Of a stretch of 64,000 nucleotides of DNA, positions 44,215-53,309 are shown piece by piece. Location of the stretch: positions 121,521-185,520 of the forward strand of contig NZ_MWWR01000005.1 of NCBI RefSeq assembly GCF_002259605.1, written 5' to 3'. Under the pieces are notes generated by a model that had not been told where the DNA came from, searched no databases, and saw nothing but the letters and a program-made list of their open reading frames with translations. The number at the start of each line of letters is the position of its first letter. Position 1 is the stretch's first letter. Source of the stretch: Pseudoscardovia radai (lineage in GTDB: Bacteria; Actinomycetota; Actinomycetes; Actinomycetales; Bifidobacteriaceae). The position numbers and the translations under genes are program-made.

Positions 44215-45510
44215 TCAGCCTTCGAAAACGCGGATCACCGTCAGCACGGACTTGATGTCGTTGACGGACTTCTCAAGGTCCTCCACGACCTCGCGGATCT
44301 GGCGGTCGCTCACTGCGTGCGTGATGACCCACAGCTCATGCGTGCCGTCGTCACCCTCGGCTTCGACCTGCTGGACGGTTTTGATCGACACACCGTGCTT
44401 GGCGAACACGAGCGCGGCGTTCGCAAGCACGCCCGGCTTGTCGAACACGCTCATGCGCAGCATGTAGCTCGAGGTGTCGTCGGCAGCGTCGAGAATCGGC
44501 GCGTTCGAGTACAGCGGGATGTCCGGGCCGACCGTGCTGTGCACGCGGTGACGCGCCTCGGTCACGACGTCGCCCACCACGGCGGAGGCGGTCGGAGCGC
44601 CGCCGGCGCCGCGGCCGTAGAACATGAGGTCGTCGGAGGCCTCGCCCTCGACGAACACGGCGTTGAAGGAGCCGCCGACCTTGGCGAGCTGGTGAGTCTC
44701 CGGCAGCATAACCGGGTAGACGCCGGCGCTGATCTCGTCCTTGTCGTTCTGCTTGACGACGGCGAGCAGCTTGATGACGCGGTGGAGGGCCTTGGCTGCG
44801 GCGATGTCGGCGGCCGTGATGTTGCGGATGCCCTCGACGTGCACATCGTCGATCCTCACGTCGCGGTGGAACGCGAGGCAGGCCATGATCGCGGCCTTGG
44901 AGGCGGCGTCGAAGCCGTCGATGTCGGCGGTCGGGTTCGCCTCGGCGAAGCCCGCGTCCTGCGCGGCCTTGAGCACCTCGTCGAAGTCGAGGCCCTTCGT
45001 GGTCATCTCGTCGAGGATGTAGTTGGTCGTGCCGTTCACGATGCCCATGATGCGGTTGATGCGGTCGCCGACCATGGATTCGCGCAGCGGGCGCACGATC
45101 GGGATGGCGCCGCCGACGGCGGCCTCGAAGTAGATGTCGACGCCGTGCTCGCGGGCGGCGGCGTAGATCTCCGGGCCGCATTTGGCCAGGAGGGCCTTGT
45201 TCGCGGTCACCACGGAGGCGCCGTTGTCGATGGCCTTGAGGATGAAGGTGCGGGCGGGCTCGATGCCGCCGATGAGCTCGATCACGATGTCGGCGCGCGT
45301 CGCCAGCTCTGCGGCGTCGTTCGTGACGATGGACTGGTCGATCCACGGGGCCTCGACCGGGTCGAGGGTGGCGATGCCGACAAGCTCCATGCGACGCCCG
45401 ACGCGTGCCTCCAGTTCATCGGCCTGCTCGACGAGCAGACGGGCCGTCTGAGACCCGACGGTTCCAGCGCCCAGCAGCGCAACACGGATCGGTGCGTCAT
45501 TGTTTGCCAT
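44215..45510 (-). CDS. hom: Homoserine dehydrogenase
   Basis: The protein is 431 residues. It has the NAD(P)-binding motif VALLGAGTVGSQTARLL, the catalytic region GTTNYILDEMTTKGLDFDEVLKAAQDAGFAEANPTADIDGFDAASK, and a C-terminal ACT domain (YMLRMSVFDKPGVLANAALVFAKHGVSI), which usually mediates threonine feedback. It reduces aspartate semialdehyde to homoserine. AGAAAGG lies seven bases before the ATG. With thrB and dapE in the window, part of the aspartate-family pathway is clustered here. Confidence 0.97.
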   Translation of the reverse strand: MANNDAPIRVALLGAGTVGSQTARLLVEQADELEARVGRRMELVGIATLDPVEAPWIDQSIVTNDAAELATRADIVIELIGGIEPARTFILKAIDNGASVVTANKALLAKCGPEIYAAAREHGVDIYFEAAVGGAIPIVRPLRESMVGDRINRIMGIVNGTTNYILDEMTTKGLDFDEVLKAAQDAGFAEANPTADIDGFDAASKAAIMACLAFHRDVRIDDVHVEGIRNITAADIAAAKALHRVIKLLAVVKQNDKDEISAGVYPVMLPETHQLAKVGGSFNAVFVEGEASDDLMFYGRGAGGAPTASAVVGDVVTEARHRVHSTVGPDIPLYSNAPILDAADDTSSYMLRMSVFDKPGVLANAALVFAKHGVSIKTVQQVEAEGDDGTHELWVITHAVSDRQIREVVEDLEKSVNDIKSVLTVIRVFEG

Positions 45511-45764
45511 GGGAATGCCTTTCTGATGTATGAGAGCTGTGTGAGAGCGCCGTCTGGCCGATGGGCCGGGGATTCTGGGGAACGGAACCCGCCGGGGGCC
45601 GATCGTCGCGTGCGCAGACCCTTGCTTTTCGTATCATACGTGACCGCGCCGGACGTTGGCCGGCAACGTCCGGGCGGCGGGCACGGCGTGTCGCGTATGG
45701 ATGAGCGGCTTTCGGTTGGCGGGCCGGGTGCGAAGGACGCGGCGCGAAGGACGCGGCGCGGCGC

Positions 45765-46574
45765 TCAGCCCCGCACGACGACGTTGCGCAGGTCGCCGAT
45801 GCCCGCGACGTGCACGATGGCCTCGTCGCCGGGCTTCAGGGAACCGGAGGCGTCGGGCGTGCCCGTCAGGATGACGTCGCCGGGAAGCAGCGTGGTGAAC
45901 GACGAGATGAACGCAATCTGCTGCGGAATCGAATGGATGAGGTTCTTCGTGGTGCCCGATGCCTTCTCGACGTTCTCGCCGTTGAGCGTGAAGGAGATGG
46001 CCGCGTCGGTGTAGTCGAGCTCGGTCTGGATCCACGGGCCGAGCGGGCACGAGGTGTCGAAGCCCTTGGCGCGCGTCCACATGGGGTCGGATCCCTGCAG
46101 GTCGCGCAGCGTCACATCGTTGACGCAGGTGTAACCCAGCACATGCTTCATGGCGTCGGCCTCGCTGACGTTCTTCGTCACGCGGCCCATGACCACGGCC
46201 ACCTCGGGCTCGAAGTTGAGGTCGTTGGAATACGAGGGAAACACGATGGGGTCGTCGGGCCCGATGACGGAGGTGCTCGGCTTGGAGAAGATCACCATCT
46301 CCTCGGGGGCGTGCACGGTGGGGTCGCCGCCCGCCATCCACTGGGCGTGGGCCTCGTAGTTCTTGGCCAGCCCCAGGATCTTCGACGGGATGACCGGCGC
46401 AAGCAGACGCAGCCCCTCGTGGTCGAGGGAGTAGCGCTTGCCGGTGGGCTCCACGGGCTCGGCCCCGAGCGGGAAGCCGTTGAGCTCGACGAGATAGTCG
46501 AGCCCGTCCTGGGCGTCCTTCTGGACGAAGGCGTAACGAATCGTATTGTCAATGCTGAAACGCGCAATCCTCAT
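45765..46574 (-). CDS. Fumarylacetoacetate hydrolase family protein
   Basis: The protein is 269 residues. The FAH fold is clear from KILGLAKNYEAHAQWM, the metal-binding LNFEPEVAVVMGR and CVNDVTLRDLQGSDPMWTRAKGFDTSCPLGPWI, and the end GDVILTGTPDASGSLKPGD. Family members are acylpyruvases, oxaloacetate decarboxylases or aromatic-degradation enzymes. In organisms without aromatic degradation the oxaloacetate decarboxylase or acylpyruvase role is more likely. It stands alone, 254 bp upstream of hom. Confidence 0.88.
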   Translation of the reverse strand: MRIARFSIDNTIRYAFVQKDAQDGLDYLVELNGFPLGAEPVEPTGKRYSLDHEGLRLLAPVIPSKILGLAKNYEAHAQWMAGGDPTVHAPEEMVIFSKPSTSVIGPDDPIVFPSYSNDLNFEPEVAVVMGRVTKNVSEADAMKHVLGYTCVNDVTLRDLQGSDPMWTRAKGFDTSCPLGPWIQTELDYTDAAISFTLNGENVEKASGTTKNLIHSIPQQIAFISSFTTLLPGDVILTGTPDASGSLKPGDEAIVHVAGIGDLRNVVVRG

Positions 46575-46704
46575 ACGGCCAGTCTACCCAAGGCACGTAC
46601 CGGCTCCCCGGCTCCCCGCCCACGGCGAACGGACGGAGCGGGAGCTTCGTGAGCCGCGCCCCTCTCTTCGCACAGCCGGGAACGATTCGGCACGGCGTGA
46701 AACG

Positions 46705-46759
46705 ACACAGGCCGGTCCGCGCATCCCTCGCCGAGAGGGGCGTGCGAACCGGCCTGTGT
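46705..46759 (-). terminator. Hairpin after the sugar permease gene
   Basis: Sixteen-base arms with one mismatch (ACACAGGCCGGT and complement, then CGC) enclose an inner hairpin (CCCTC and GAGGG). The T-run is weak. The rest of the 306-bp gap has several GTTAT repeats near 46760-46800 and no gene. Confidence 0.6.
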
Positions 46760-46880
46760 TATCGAGTTATCTGTGCCGTCGGGTTATGTGTGTTATCAGG
46801 TTACGCGTTGCTTGGATAGCTACGTTGCCCGGCTACCTGCGTCTGCCGGTGAGCCGTGGACTTGCAGCGGGAGCATCGCA

Positions 46881-48140
46881 TCAGGCGTTCTTCACGGCCT
46901 TCGGACGCTCGAGCACGCGGTACGCGAGCGACACGACGAACACATAGAGGCAGCCGATGGACATGACCAGGATGGCGCCGATCTGGCCCATGCCGCCGGC
47001 GGCGGCGCCCATAAGCGGCGGGAAGATCGCGCCGCCGATAAGGCCCATCATCATGAGGCCGGAGACCTCGTTCTGACGCTCGGGCTCGGTGATAAGCGCC
47101 TGGCTGAGGAACAGCGAGAACACGTTCGAGTTGCCGAAGCCGACAAGCGCGACGGCGATCCAGAACAGCGCGACCGGCGGATTGGTCTGCACGGAGGAGA
47201 ACACCGCGAAGCACACGGCGGACAGCACCATGATCACGCCGCAGATGCGCAGGCCCACCTTGTTGCTGATCTTCTTCAGCGCGATGCCGCCGGTGAAGCA
47301 GCCGATCATACGGGCGATGAAGTACACCATCGTCGCGTTGGTGGCCGTTTCGAGGGCGATGTCGGTGTGTTCCATGAGGATACGCGGCGCCTGGGCGTTG
47401 ACACCGACGTCCACGCCGACATGAGCGACGATGCCGAGGAAGCACAGGAGGATCACGGGGTCGGCGAGCAGCTTGAAGCAGCGGGCGATGGTGGTGGTGG
47501 ACGACGTGACACCGGATTCGTCAATCTTATCGAGGGCGAGCAGGACGTAGCCGATGATGCCGATGACGAGGTAGATGGCGAACAGGAGCCACCACTTACC
47601 GAATTGCTTGGATGCCCAGGAGGCGATGAACGGCGCGAACAGCGAGGCGAATGCCTTGACGAACTGACCGGTGGTGAGGGTGGATGCAAGTTGGTCGCCT
47701 TTGACGAACAGCGCGAGCAGCGGGTTCAGCGAGACCTGCATCAGCGTGTTGCCGATGCCCAGAAGAATGAAGCCGATGACGATAAGCACGAGGCGCGCGG
47801 TCTTGGCGCCGTCGGACGCACATGCGGTGTATGCGATGACGGGCAGGAGCATGGCGCCGACCGTGACGAGGATCGACAACAGCACCGTGCGGCGACGGCC
47901 GATGCGGTTCATGAGCACGCCGGTCGGCACGGAGAAGATGAGGAACCAGAAGAACACCATCGTGGTGAGCAGGTTCGCCTGGGTGTCGGAGAGGTTGAAT
48001 TCGGGCTTGACGTAGTTCGTGGCGGTGCCGACGAGGTCGACGAAGCCCATGACGAAGAAGGCGAACATCACGGGGACGATGGCCTTGGCCCCGGTATGCG
48101 ATGCGCCTTTCGGGTTGGTGGTGGCAGGTGTCTGTGCCAT
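46881..48140 (-). CDS. Sugar:H+ symporter of the FHS (FucP/GluP) family
   Basis: The protein is 419 residues with 12 predicted helices. FHS-type patterns include FFVMGFVDLVGTATNYVKPEFNLSDTQANLL in helix 1 and its loop, the RIGRRR loop after helix 2, GNTLMQVSLNPLLALFV in helix 4, and ALVGFGNSNVFSLFLS in the second half. The family takes up fucose, glucose or fructose. With the kinase and ROK regulator upstream, fructose is a reasonable guess. AGAAAGAACCACC precedes the ATG. Confidence 0.85.
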   Translation of the reverse strand: MAQTPATTNPKGASHTGAKAIVPVMFAFFVMGFVDLVGTATNYVKPEFNLSDTQANLLTTMVFFWFLIFSVPTGVLMNRIGRRRTVLLSILVTVGAMLLPVIAYTACASDGAKTARLVLIVIGFILLGIGNTLMQVSLNPLLALFVKGDQLASTLTTGQFVKAFASLFAPFIASWASKQFGKWWLLFAIYLVIGIIGYVLLALDKIDESGVTSSTTTIARCFKLLADPVILLCFLGIVAHVGVDVGVNAQAPRILMEHTDIALETATNATMVYFIARMIGCFTGGIALKKISNKVGLRICGVIMVLSAVCFAVFSSVQTNPPVALFWIAVALVGFGNSNVFSLFLSQALITEPERQNEVSGLMMMGLIGGAIFPPLMGAAAGGMGQIGAILVMSIGCLYVFVVSLAYRVLERPKAVKNA

Positions 48141-48374
48141 GGTGGTTCTTTCTCTTGTGTTCCGTTCCGGCTGAATCCGGTTCGGTTCGGTTCGCGCGAA
48201 TGCGCGGGACCGTGTTCCGGCGAGGCCGGAATGGTGTGGATGGCGCTGTCTGCGCCGGTCAAGATCGGCAACGATGCCGGGCCTCCGCTCCGGGCGCCGG
48301 CCTCATCGCCGGCGGACGGAGCGGAGGATGGACGAAGGACGGACGCTTGGGAACGCCCGGCACGCCCGTTCGGC

Positions 48375-49271
48375 CTAGGCGGCGGCTTCGGCGACGTAGT
48401 CGGGCATGGTCTCGGGGTAGGTCGGCCAGGCGCCGTCGCAGGTGCACACAAAGGCCGCGGTGTTCACAGCGGAGCGGTGCGCCTCGGCCAGCGTCGCACC
48501 GGTGAGGATGCGGGCCGCGAAGGTGCCGGAGAAGGAGTCGCCGGCGCCCACGGTGTCGGCCACCTCCACATGCGGGGTGGCCAGCGTGGAGCTTTCGCCA
48601 TTCTTCGACACAATGGTGCTGAAGTCGGAACCGGCCGTGAGAATCACGTAATCGAGGTTGTACTTCGACAGGAACCAGCGGCAGGCTTCGTCATCGGAGG
48701 CCTGGCGGATGTCGAACATGTCGCGCAGGAGCAGGAGCTCGGCGTCGTTGAGCTTGAACACCGTGGCGTAGCCCAGGAGCTCCTCGATGAGGTCCTTGGA
48801 GTAGTGGTCGCCGCGGATATTGATGTCGAAGAACTTCATGGCGCCCGGACGCACATGCTTGAGCAGCTCGACGATGGTGTCATGCGACTCCGGAGCCCTC
48901 AGGCCGAGGCTGCCGAAGCACACGGCGTCGGCCTTCTCCACATAGGAGATCAGCTCGCGGGTCAGCAGGATGTGGTCCCACGCCACATTGCGCACGATCG
49001 TGTACTCGGGGATGCCGTTCTTGAGGGTCACGTCGACGGTTCCGGTGGGCCAGGCGTTGCGCTGGATGACGGAGTTGATGCCGTTGGCCTTGACTGCCTC
49101 GAGCAGCTCGTCGCCAAGCTCGTCCTCGCCGACGGCGGAGATGGCATAGCCCTCGGCGCCCGCATGGGTGGCGTGGTAGATGAAGTTGACCGGGGCGCCG
49201 CCCGCACGCTTGCCTCCGGGGAGCATATCCCACAGGAGTTCGCCAAGGGAGAGAACCATGGGCTTGTTCAT
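48375..49271 (-). CDS. PfkB-family sugar kinase, probable fructokinase
   Basis: The protein is 298 residues. PfkB signatures are GGAPVNFIYHATHAGAEGYAISAVGEDELGDELL near the N-terminus and DTVGAGDSFSGTFAARIL near the C-terminus, with the catalytic Asp in GAGD. Its length and motifs fit ribokinase-family fructokinases. It should phosphorylate fructose imported by the downstream permease, feeding the fructose-6-phosphate shunt. The start at 49271 follows AAAGGTCACATC. It is the middle gene of the ROK-kinase-permease unit. Confidence 0.88.
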   Translation of the reverse strand: MNKPMVLSLGELLWDMLPGGKRAGGAPVNFIYHATHAGAEGYAISAVGEDELGDELLEAVKANGINSVIQRNAWPTGTVDVTLKNGIPEYTIVRNVAWDHILLTRELISYVEKADAVCFGSLGLRAPESHDTIVELLKHVRPGAMKFFDINIRGDHYSKDLIEELLGYATVFKLNDAELLLLRDMFDIRQASDDEACRWFLSKYNLDYVILTAGSDFSTIVSKNGESSTLATPHVEVADTVGAGDSFSGTFAARILTGATLAEAHRSAVNTAAFVCTCDGAWPTYPETMPDYVAEAAA

Positions 49272-49380
49272 GATGTGACCTTTCTGTTGTGGCTGTGGCG
49301 GCGAAGCCGTCGGTTGATGGTGGTTTTCAAAGTCGTTGTTGTGGATGTGGCTGCGGACGAGGCCATTGCGCGTGACGCGC

Positions 49381-50589
49381 CTAGGCCCCGAGGGCGAGGA
49401 AGTCGGAGGGGTGGTCGAGGAAGCGGTCGATGGCGACGGCTGCCGCGCCGAGGATCGTCGCATCCTCCGGGAGATCCGACAGATGGATATCCGTCGAATC
49501 GTTGAGCTCGGGAAGCACCCGTTCGTCGACCACCCGGCGGGCGGCGGCGAGAAGGCGATCCCCGCCGTGGGAGACGATGTCTCCGAGCACGATGACATCG
49601 GGGTTGTAGGCGTTGATGATCGTGACGCATCCGAAGCCGACGAATCGTCCGATGCTTTCGACCATGCTTTGCGCCGCCTCGTCGCCCTCGTCGCTCGCCT
49701 TGAACAGCTCCATGCACGCCTTGCGGTGGCTCATGGACGCCGCGCCGGGGACGATGGTGCCGTCCTCCACGAGGTCGTGGTGGATGGCGACCGCCGAGCA
49801 GTAGCGCTCGAGGCAGCCCACATTGCCGCAATCACAGGGCCGGCCGTTCACGTCGATGCTGACGTGGCCGATCTCGGTTGCCGCGCCCTGGGCGCCGTTG
49901 ATGAGCTCGCCGTGGTCGATGACGCCGAGTCCGACGCCTTCGCCCAGCAGGTAGTAGGCGAGATTGGACGCGTCGGCGCTTTCGGAGAACAGGCTCTGGG
50001 CGAGCACACCGGCGCGCGCATCCTGCTCGACGAACACGGGGACACGGAAGGCGCCGCCGAATTCGCGCAGGAAATTGACCCGACGCCACCCCTGCATGGA
50101 GGAGACGAGGGCCGTGCGGCCGACGGTGCGTAGGTAGGGGCCGGGCACCGCCATGCCGATGGCGATGACGTTGGGATCCTGCGCAAGCAGGATGCCGACG
50201 GTTTCGTGCACGCCGCGCACGGCGTCGGGAATCGTCTCGTCGGTGACATCCGGTAGGTCCGTGACGCTCAGGGGCGTGCCCTTGAGGTCGAAGACGCCGA
50301 TCTGCACAAGGCTCCGGGCGAATTTCACGCCGATGACGTGAAGGCGCTCGGAAGCGAAGCGCAGGCCGATGGACCGGCGGTTCTTGCGGCCCACGATGCC
50401 GCCCGTCTCCTCGATGATGCCGGTATCGAGCAGGCGTGCGGAGATCTTCGTGAGGGCCGCGGGAGTCAGGGACAGCGCATCGGCGAGTTGCGCGCGGGAG
50501 CAGACGCCGTTGTGATACAGGTATTCCAGCACGCTGGATCTGTTGTACTCGGAGACCAGAGCCTGTGTGGTCTTGGCTGTGCCTTCCAT
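49381..50589 (-). CDS. ROK-family transcriptional regulator
   Basis: The protein is 402 residues. An N-terminal winged helix-turn-helix (NRSSVLEYLYHNGVCSRAQLADALSLTPAALTKISARLLDTGII) precedes a ROK domain with a zinc motif in GHVSIDVNGRPCDCGNVGCLERYCS and the ATPase-type loop MAVPGPYL. The catalytic Asp position needed for a sugar kinase reads VIDHGELING, so kinase activity is doubtful. It probably represses the linked sugar genes, with sugar as inducer. AAGGA lies before the ATG at 50589. A perfect 31-bp palindrome lies about 160 bp upstream. Confidence 0.9.
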   Translation of the reverse strand: MEGTAKTTQALVSEYNRSSVLEYLYHNGVCSRAQLADALSLTPAALTKISARLLDTGIIEETGGIVGRKNRRSIGLRFASERLHVIGVKFARSLVQIGVFDLKGTPLSVTDLPDVTDETIPDAVRGVHETVGILLAQDPNVIAIGMAVPGPYLRTVGRTALVSSMQGWRRVNFLREFGGAFRVPVFVEQDARAGVLAQSLFSESADASNLAYYLLGEGVGLGVIDHGELINGAQGAATEIGHVSIDVNGRPCDCGNVGCLERYCSAVAIHHDLVEDGTIVPGAASMSHRKACMELFKASDEGDEAAQSMVESIGRFVGFGCVTIINAYNPDVIVLGDIVSHGGDRLLAAARRVVDERVLPELNDSTDIHLSDLPEDATILGAAAVAIDRFLDHPSDFLALGA

Positions 50590-50746
50590 GACTGACGCTT
50601 CCTTGTGTCCGTGATGTGTTGCGTATGGCTGTATGGAGTGTTCCGTTTCGCCCCCGGTTTCCCGCGGACGTTGCGGAATATGAGCTCTCACCATGGCGTC
50701 CGGTCTTTCGTCTTCGACCGACCGGCTGCCATTCCGGCTTGAACTG

Positions 50747-50777
50747 GTTTATAGATTAACACGGTTAATCTATAAAC
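50747..50777 (-). promoter_or_regulatory. Perfect 31-bp palindromic operator for the ROK-kinase-permease unit
   Basis: Arms GTTTATAGATTAAC and GTTAATCTATAAAC match perfectly around a three-base centre. It is AT-rich in a GC-rich genome. TTTATA and TATAAA inside it are 17 bp apart and could be the promoter itself, so a bound repressor would occlude RNA polymerase. Confidence 0.8.
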
Positions 50778-50887
50778 GCCACTAATTCTCCCGGCATGTC
50801 GCAAGAAAACTCCCACCTTTCACCGAACCAACACATATATATTCCAGACCGCCGCCCCTCGGACAAGCCACCATCCCCACCCCATGC

Positions 50888-50921
50888 AAAAGGGCCGGAC
50901 CCGGCGTACCGGATCCGGCCC
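50888..50921 (-). terminator. Terminator after yggS
   Basis: On the minus strand, GGGCCGGA and TCCGGCCC enclose a 14-base loop with internal pairing and are followed by TTTTGC. Confidence 0.82.
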
Positions 50922-50947
50922 ATCGTCATGCCATCTGCATCGAATCG

Positions 50948-51742
50948 TCAGATGAAGGCGCGCGGCCCGAAAATGGCCGTGCCGACGCGCACAATCGTGC
51001 TTCCCTCGGCCACCGCGTAGGCAAGGTCATGCGTCATGCCCATGCTCAGCTGCGTGCAGGTGGGGATGCTTGACTGCAACTCGTCGCGCAAGCCACGCAG
51101 ATGCGCGAAGCCGCGGCGGATCACGGCCTCGTCGTCCACATGCGCGCCGATCGTCATGAGGCCGTCGAGACGCACGCCGTCGAGGTCGGCGATCTGCGCG
51201 GCCAGCTCCGCGGCCTCGGCGGGCTCGCAACCGGACTTACTCTCCTCGCCGGATTCATTGACCTCGAGCAGCACGCCGGCCGTGATGCCGCGCGCCGCCG
51301 CGCGCGTGGCGATGCGCTGGGCGAGCTTCAGGGAATCGACCGACTCGATCGTGTCGACCACACCCAGCACCTTGTTGATCTTGTTGGCCTGCAGCTGGCC
51401 GATCAGATGGAAGCCCAGATGCGCGCCATCCCCCAGGCTGCCGGCGATATCGATGCCGCGTGCCGCGCATTCCTCGCGCAGACCGTCGGCCTTCGCCTCC
51501 ACCTCCTGCGGACGGTTCTCGCCGATCAGACGGATGCCGGCGTCGATCGCCGCCATGATCTCGCCCACGTCGCGGGTTTTCGTCGCCGCCAGCAGATGCA
51601 CGGAGCCGGCCGGGCGCCCGGCCGCGGCCTCCGCCTGCGCGATCTGCTCCTGCACGGAGTGCACGCCGTCCGCAATCTGGCTGGCGCGCGCGTCATCGAT
51701 GGTCCTGTTCGACAGATCCTTGTGATCCATATATGCGGTCAT
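50948..51742 (-). CDS. yggS: Pyridoxal-phosphate homeostasis protein, YggS/PROSC family
   Basis: The protein is 264 residues, a single PLP-binding barrel like the N-terminal domain of alanine racemase. The PLP lysine is in LLAATKTRD. Other motifs are IGENRPQEVEAK, HLIGQLQANKINKVL, EVNESGEESKSG and the C-terminal MGMTHDLAYAVAEGSTIVRVGTAIFG. Members buffer free PLP and have no known enzymatic activity. AGGAG lies six bases before the ATG. It is not next to ftsZ or sepF here, unlike in many Gram-positive bacteria. Confidence 0.94.
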   Translation of the reverse strand: MTAYMDHKDLSNRTIDDARASQIADGVHSVQEQIAQAEAAAGRPAGSVHLLAATKTRDVGEIMAAIDAGIRLIGENRPQEVEAKADGLREECAARGIDIAGSLGDGAHLGFHLIGQLQANKINKVLGVVDTIESVDSLKLAQRIATRAAARGITAGVLLEVNESGEESKSGCEPAEAAELAAQIADLDGVRLDGLMTIGAHVDDEAVIRRGFAHLRGLRDELQSSIPTCTQLSMGMTHDLAYAVAEGSTIVRVGTAIFGPRAFI

Positions 51743-51903
51743 GTCACGCTCCTGACGTCATTGCGCGGGTACGCCGTGGCGCGGAACCGCGCCGCACGGG
51801 TACGTCGTCCTACACCACGTTTTACCACGCACGACGGCACGCACCGTGCACGCCGCACAACAGGCGGACTCGCCCGGCGCGGCGTTCGCGTTGCGCCCGG
51901 CGC

Positions 51904-53082
51904 TCACGCTGCGGTCAGCGCCGCGAGCGCCGCCGCATCGAGACGCCGGTCGCGAAGATCCGCCCGCACCGCGGCGTCGCTCCAGGCGTCGACGAGATCG
52001 GCGGGACGCGCGGGGGCGGGCGCGGACTGCAGCCCGAGAAGCCAGGCGCACTCCCCCACGATGCCTTCGGCGCTCGCCCCCGCCTCGCGCAGCGCGCCGA
52101 TGTCGACGGCTTTGGTGCGTTTGGCGAGGCGTCGTCCGGCACCGTCGTCAAGCAGCGGGACATGCGCGAACGACGGATGGAGCGGATCGGGACCGAGCGA
52201 ATCGGCGGATGCGGCGTCCTGCTGTGCGACGCCGTGCGGCGCGGTGTCCACGATGGCGCCATCCCCAACGGCACCATCGTGGTGCGTGGCCGCACTCCCC
52301 TCGGAGCGGAGCGTCTCTGCGTCGCCGCCCCACAGGCAGCGGCGCAGCCACATCTGGATGGCGGCCGACCGCAGCAGGTCGCGCCCGCGCACGATATCCG
52401 TGACGCCCTGCGCCACGTCGTCGACGGTGACGGCGAGCTGGTAGGCGATGATGCCGTCGGATCGCCGCACCACGATGTCACCGCAGTCGCGCGCCAGGTT
52501 ATAGGTGCGGGGGCCGAAGATGCGGTCGCGCACGGTGATGTCGACGTCAGGCATGACGAGGCGCCACGAGTGGCGGTCGCCTCGTTCGATGCGGCGCCGG
52601 CGCTCCGCGTCGTCGAGACGGGCGCAGGTGCCCGGGTAGATGAGGAAGCCGTCGTCGTCATGCGGCGCCGAGGCTGCGCGCAGGTCGGCGCGCGAGCAGA
52701 AGCAGGGGTAGACGAGCCCTTTGCGCCGCAGCGTTTCGAGCGCCGCGTCGTACAGGCGGGGACGCCGCGACTGCCAGACGGGGTCGCCGTCCCAGTCGAG
52801 ACCCAGCCACCGGTAGTCGTTCATGATGGCTTCGTCGGCGCCCGGCACCGCACGCGGACCGTCGATGTCCTCGATGCGCAGAAGTACGGTGCCGCCGCGC
52901 GACCGGGCGCTCAGCCAGGCCGCGAGCGCCGCGTAGACATTGCCCATATGCAGGCGACCGGTCGGGGACGGGGCGAGGCGTCCGACGATTCGGAAGGCGG
53001 CGGCATTCGGGATGTCAGCGGTCTGGGTAGCGCCGGCGGTTGCCGTCGTGTCCGTCGTATTCGCCGCGTCCATCATGGTCAT
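51904..53082 (-). CDS. gluQ: Glutamyl-Q tRNA(Asp) synthetase
   Basis: The protein is 392 residues, longer than the roughly 300-residue E. coli enzyme. The class-I motif SPTGRLHMGN and RIEDIDGPR, a short zinc-site remnant (YPCFCSRADL), AYQLAVTVDDVAQGVTDIVRGRDLL, and a KMSKS-like RRLAKRTKAV are present, while the anticodon-binding domain of GluRS is lacking. It attaches glutamate to queuosine in tRNA-Asp. An insert of about 50 residues lies between the QMWLRRCLWG helix and HPSFAHVPLL; its DNA contains an inverted repeat with the motif CCATCGTGG. The start at 53082 has GAGGA four bases upstream; ATGs two and three codons later are possible. Confidence 0.88.
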   Translation of the reverse strand: MTMMDAANTTDTTATAGATQTADIPNAAAFRIVGRLAPSPTGRLHMGNVYAALAAWLSARSRGGTVLLRIEDIDGPRAVPGADEAIMNDYRWLGLDWDGDPVWQSRRPRLYDAALETLRRKGLVYPCFCSRADLRAASAPHDDDGFLIYPGTCARLDDAERRRRIERGDRHSWRLVMPDVDITVRDRIFGPRTYNLARDCGDIVVRRSDGIIAYQLAVTVDDVAQGVTDIVRGRDLLRSAAIQMWLRRCLWGGDAETLRSEGSAATHHDGAVGDGAIVDTAPHGVAQQDAASADSLGPDPLHPSFAHVPLLDDGAGRRLAKRTKAVDIGALREAGASAEGIVGECAWLLGLQSAPAPARPADLVDAWSDAAVRADLRDRRLDAAALAALTAA

Positions 53083-53227
53083 TGCATCCTCGCTTCCCCG
53101 CCGCGCATCGTCGCGGCACGCCACAACGCCCCCATTGTCGCACGTAATGGCGCAATCACCTTCCTCACAATCGTCTTCCGCGCAATCGTGACCCCTCAAC
53201 CGCATCCCCGCCCCCCGCATACAACAC

Positions 53228-53251
53228 AGGGCCGCCCCGAAAGGCGGCCCT
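53228..53251 (-). terminator. Hairpin terminator after the glycerol facilitator gene
   Basis: Perfect 9-bp arms AGGGCCGCC and GGCGGCCCT with a six-base loop. The T-run is poor. Confidence 0.6.
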
Positions 53252-53309
53252 GGTTCGTTCACATGCGCGCGGGGCGGAGGCTCCGCGCATCAGCGGTTCA
53301 TATCGCCGG

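Noticed and set aside
50985..51006. A GCACAATCGTGC match to family C inside yggS
   Set aside because: It encodes conserved YggS residues (EGSTIVRVG) and lacks the full stem; chance similarity.
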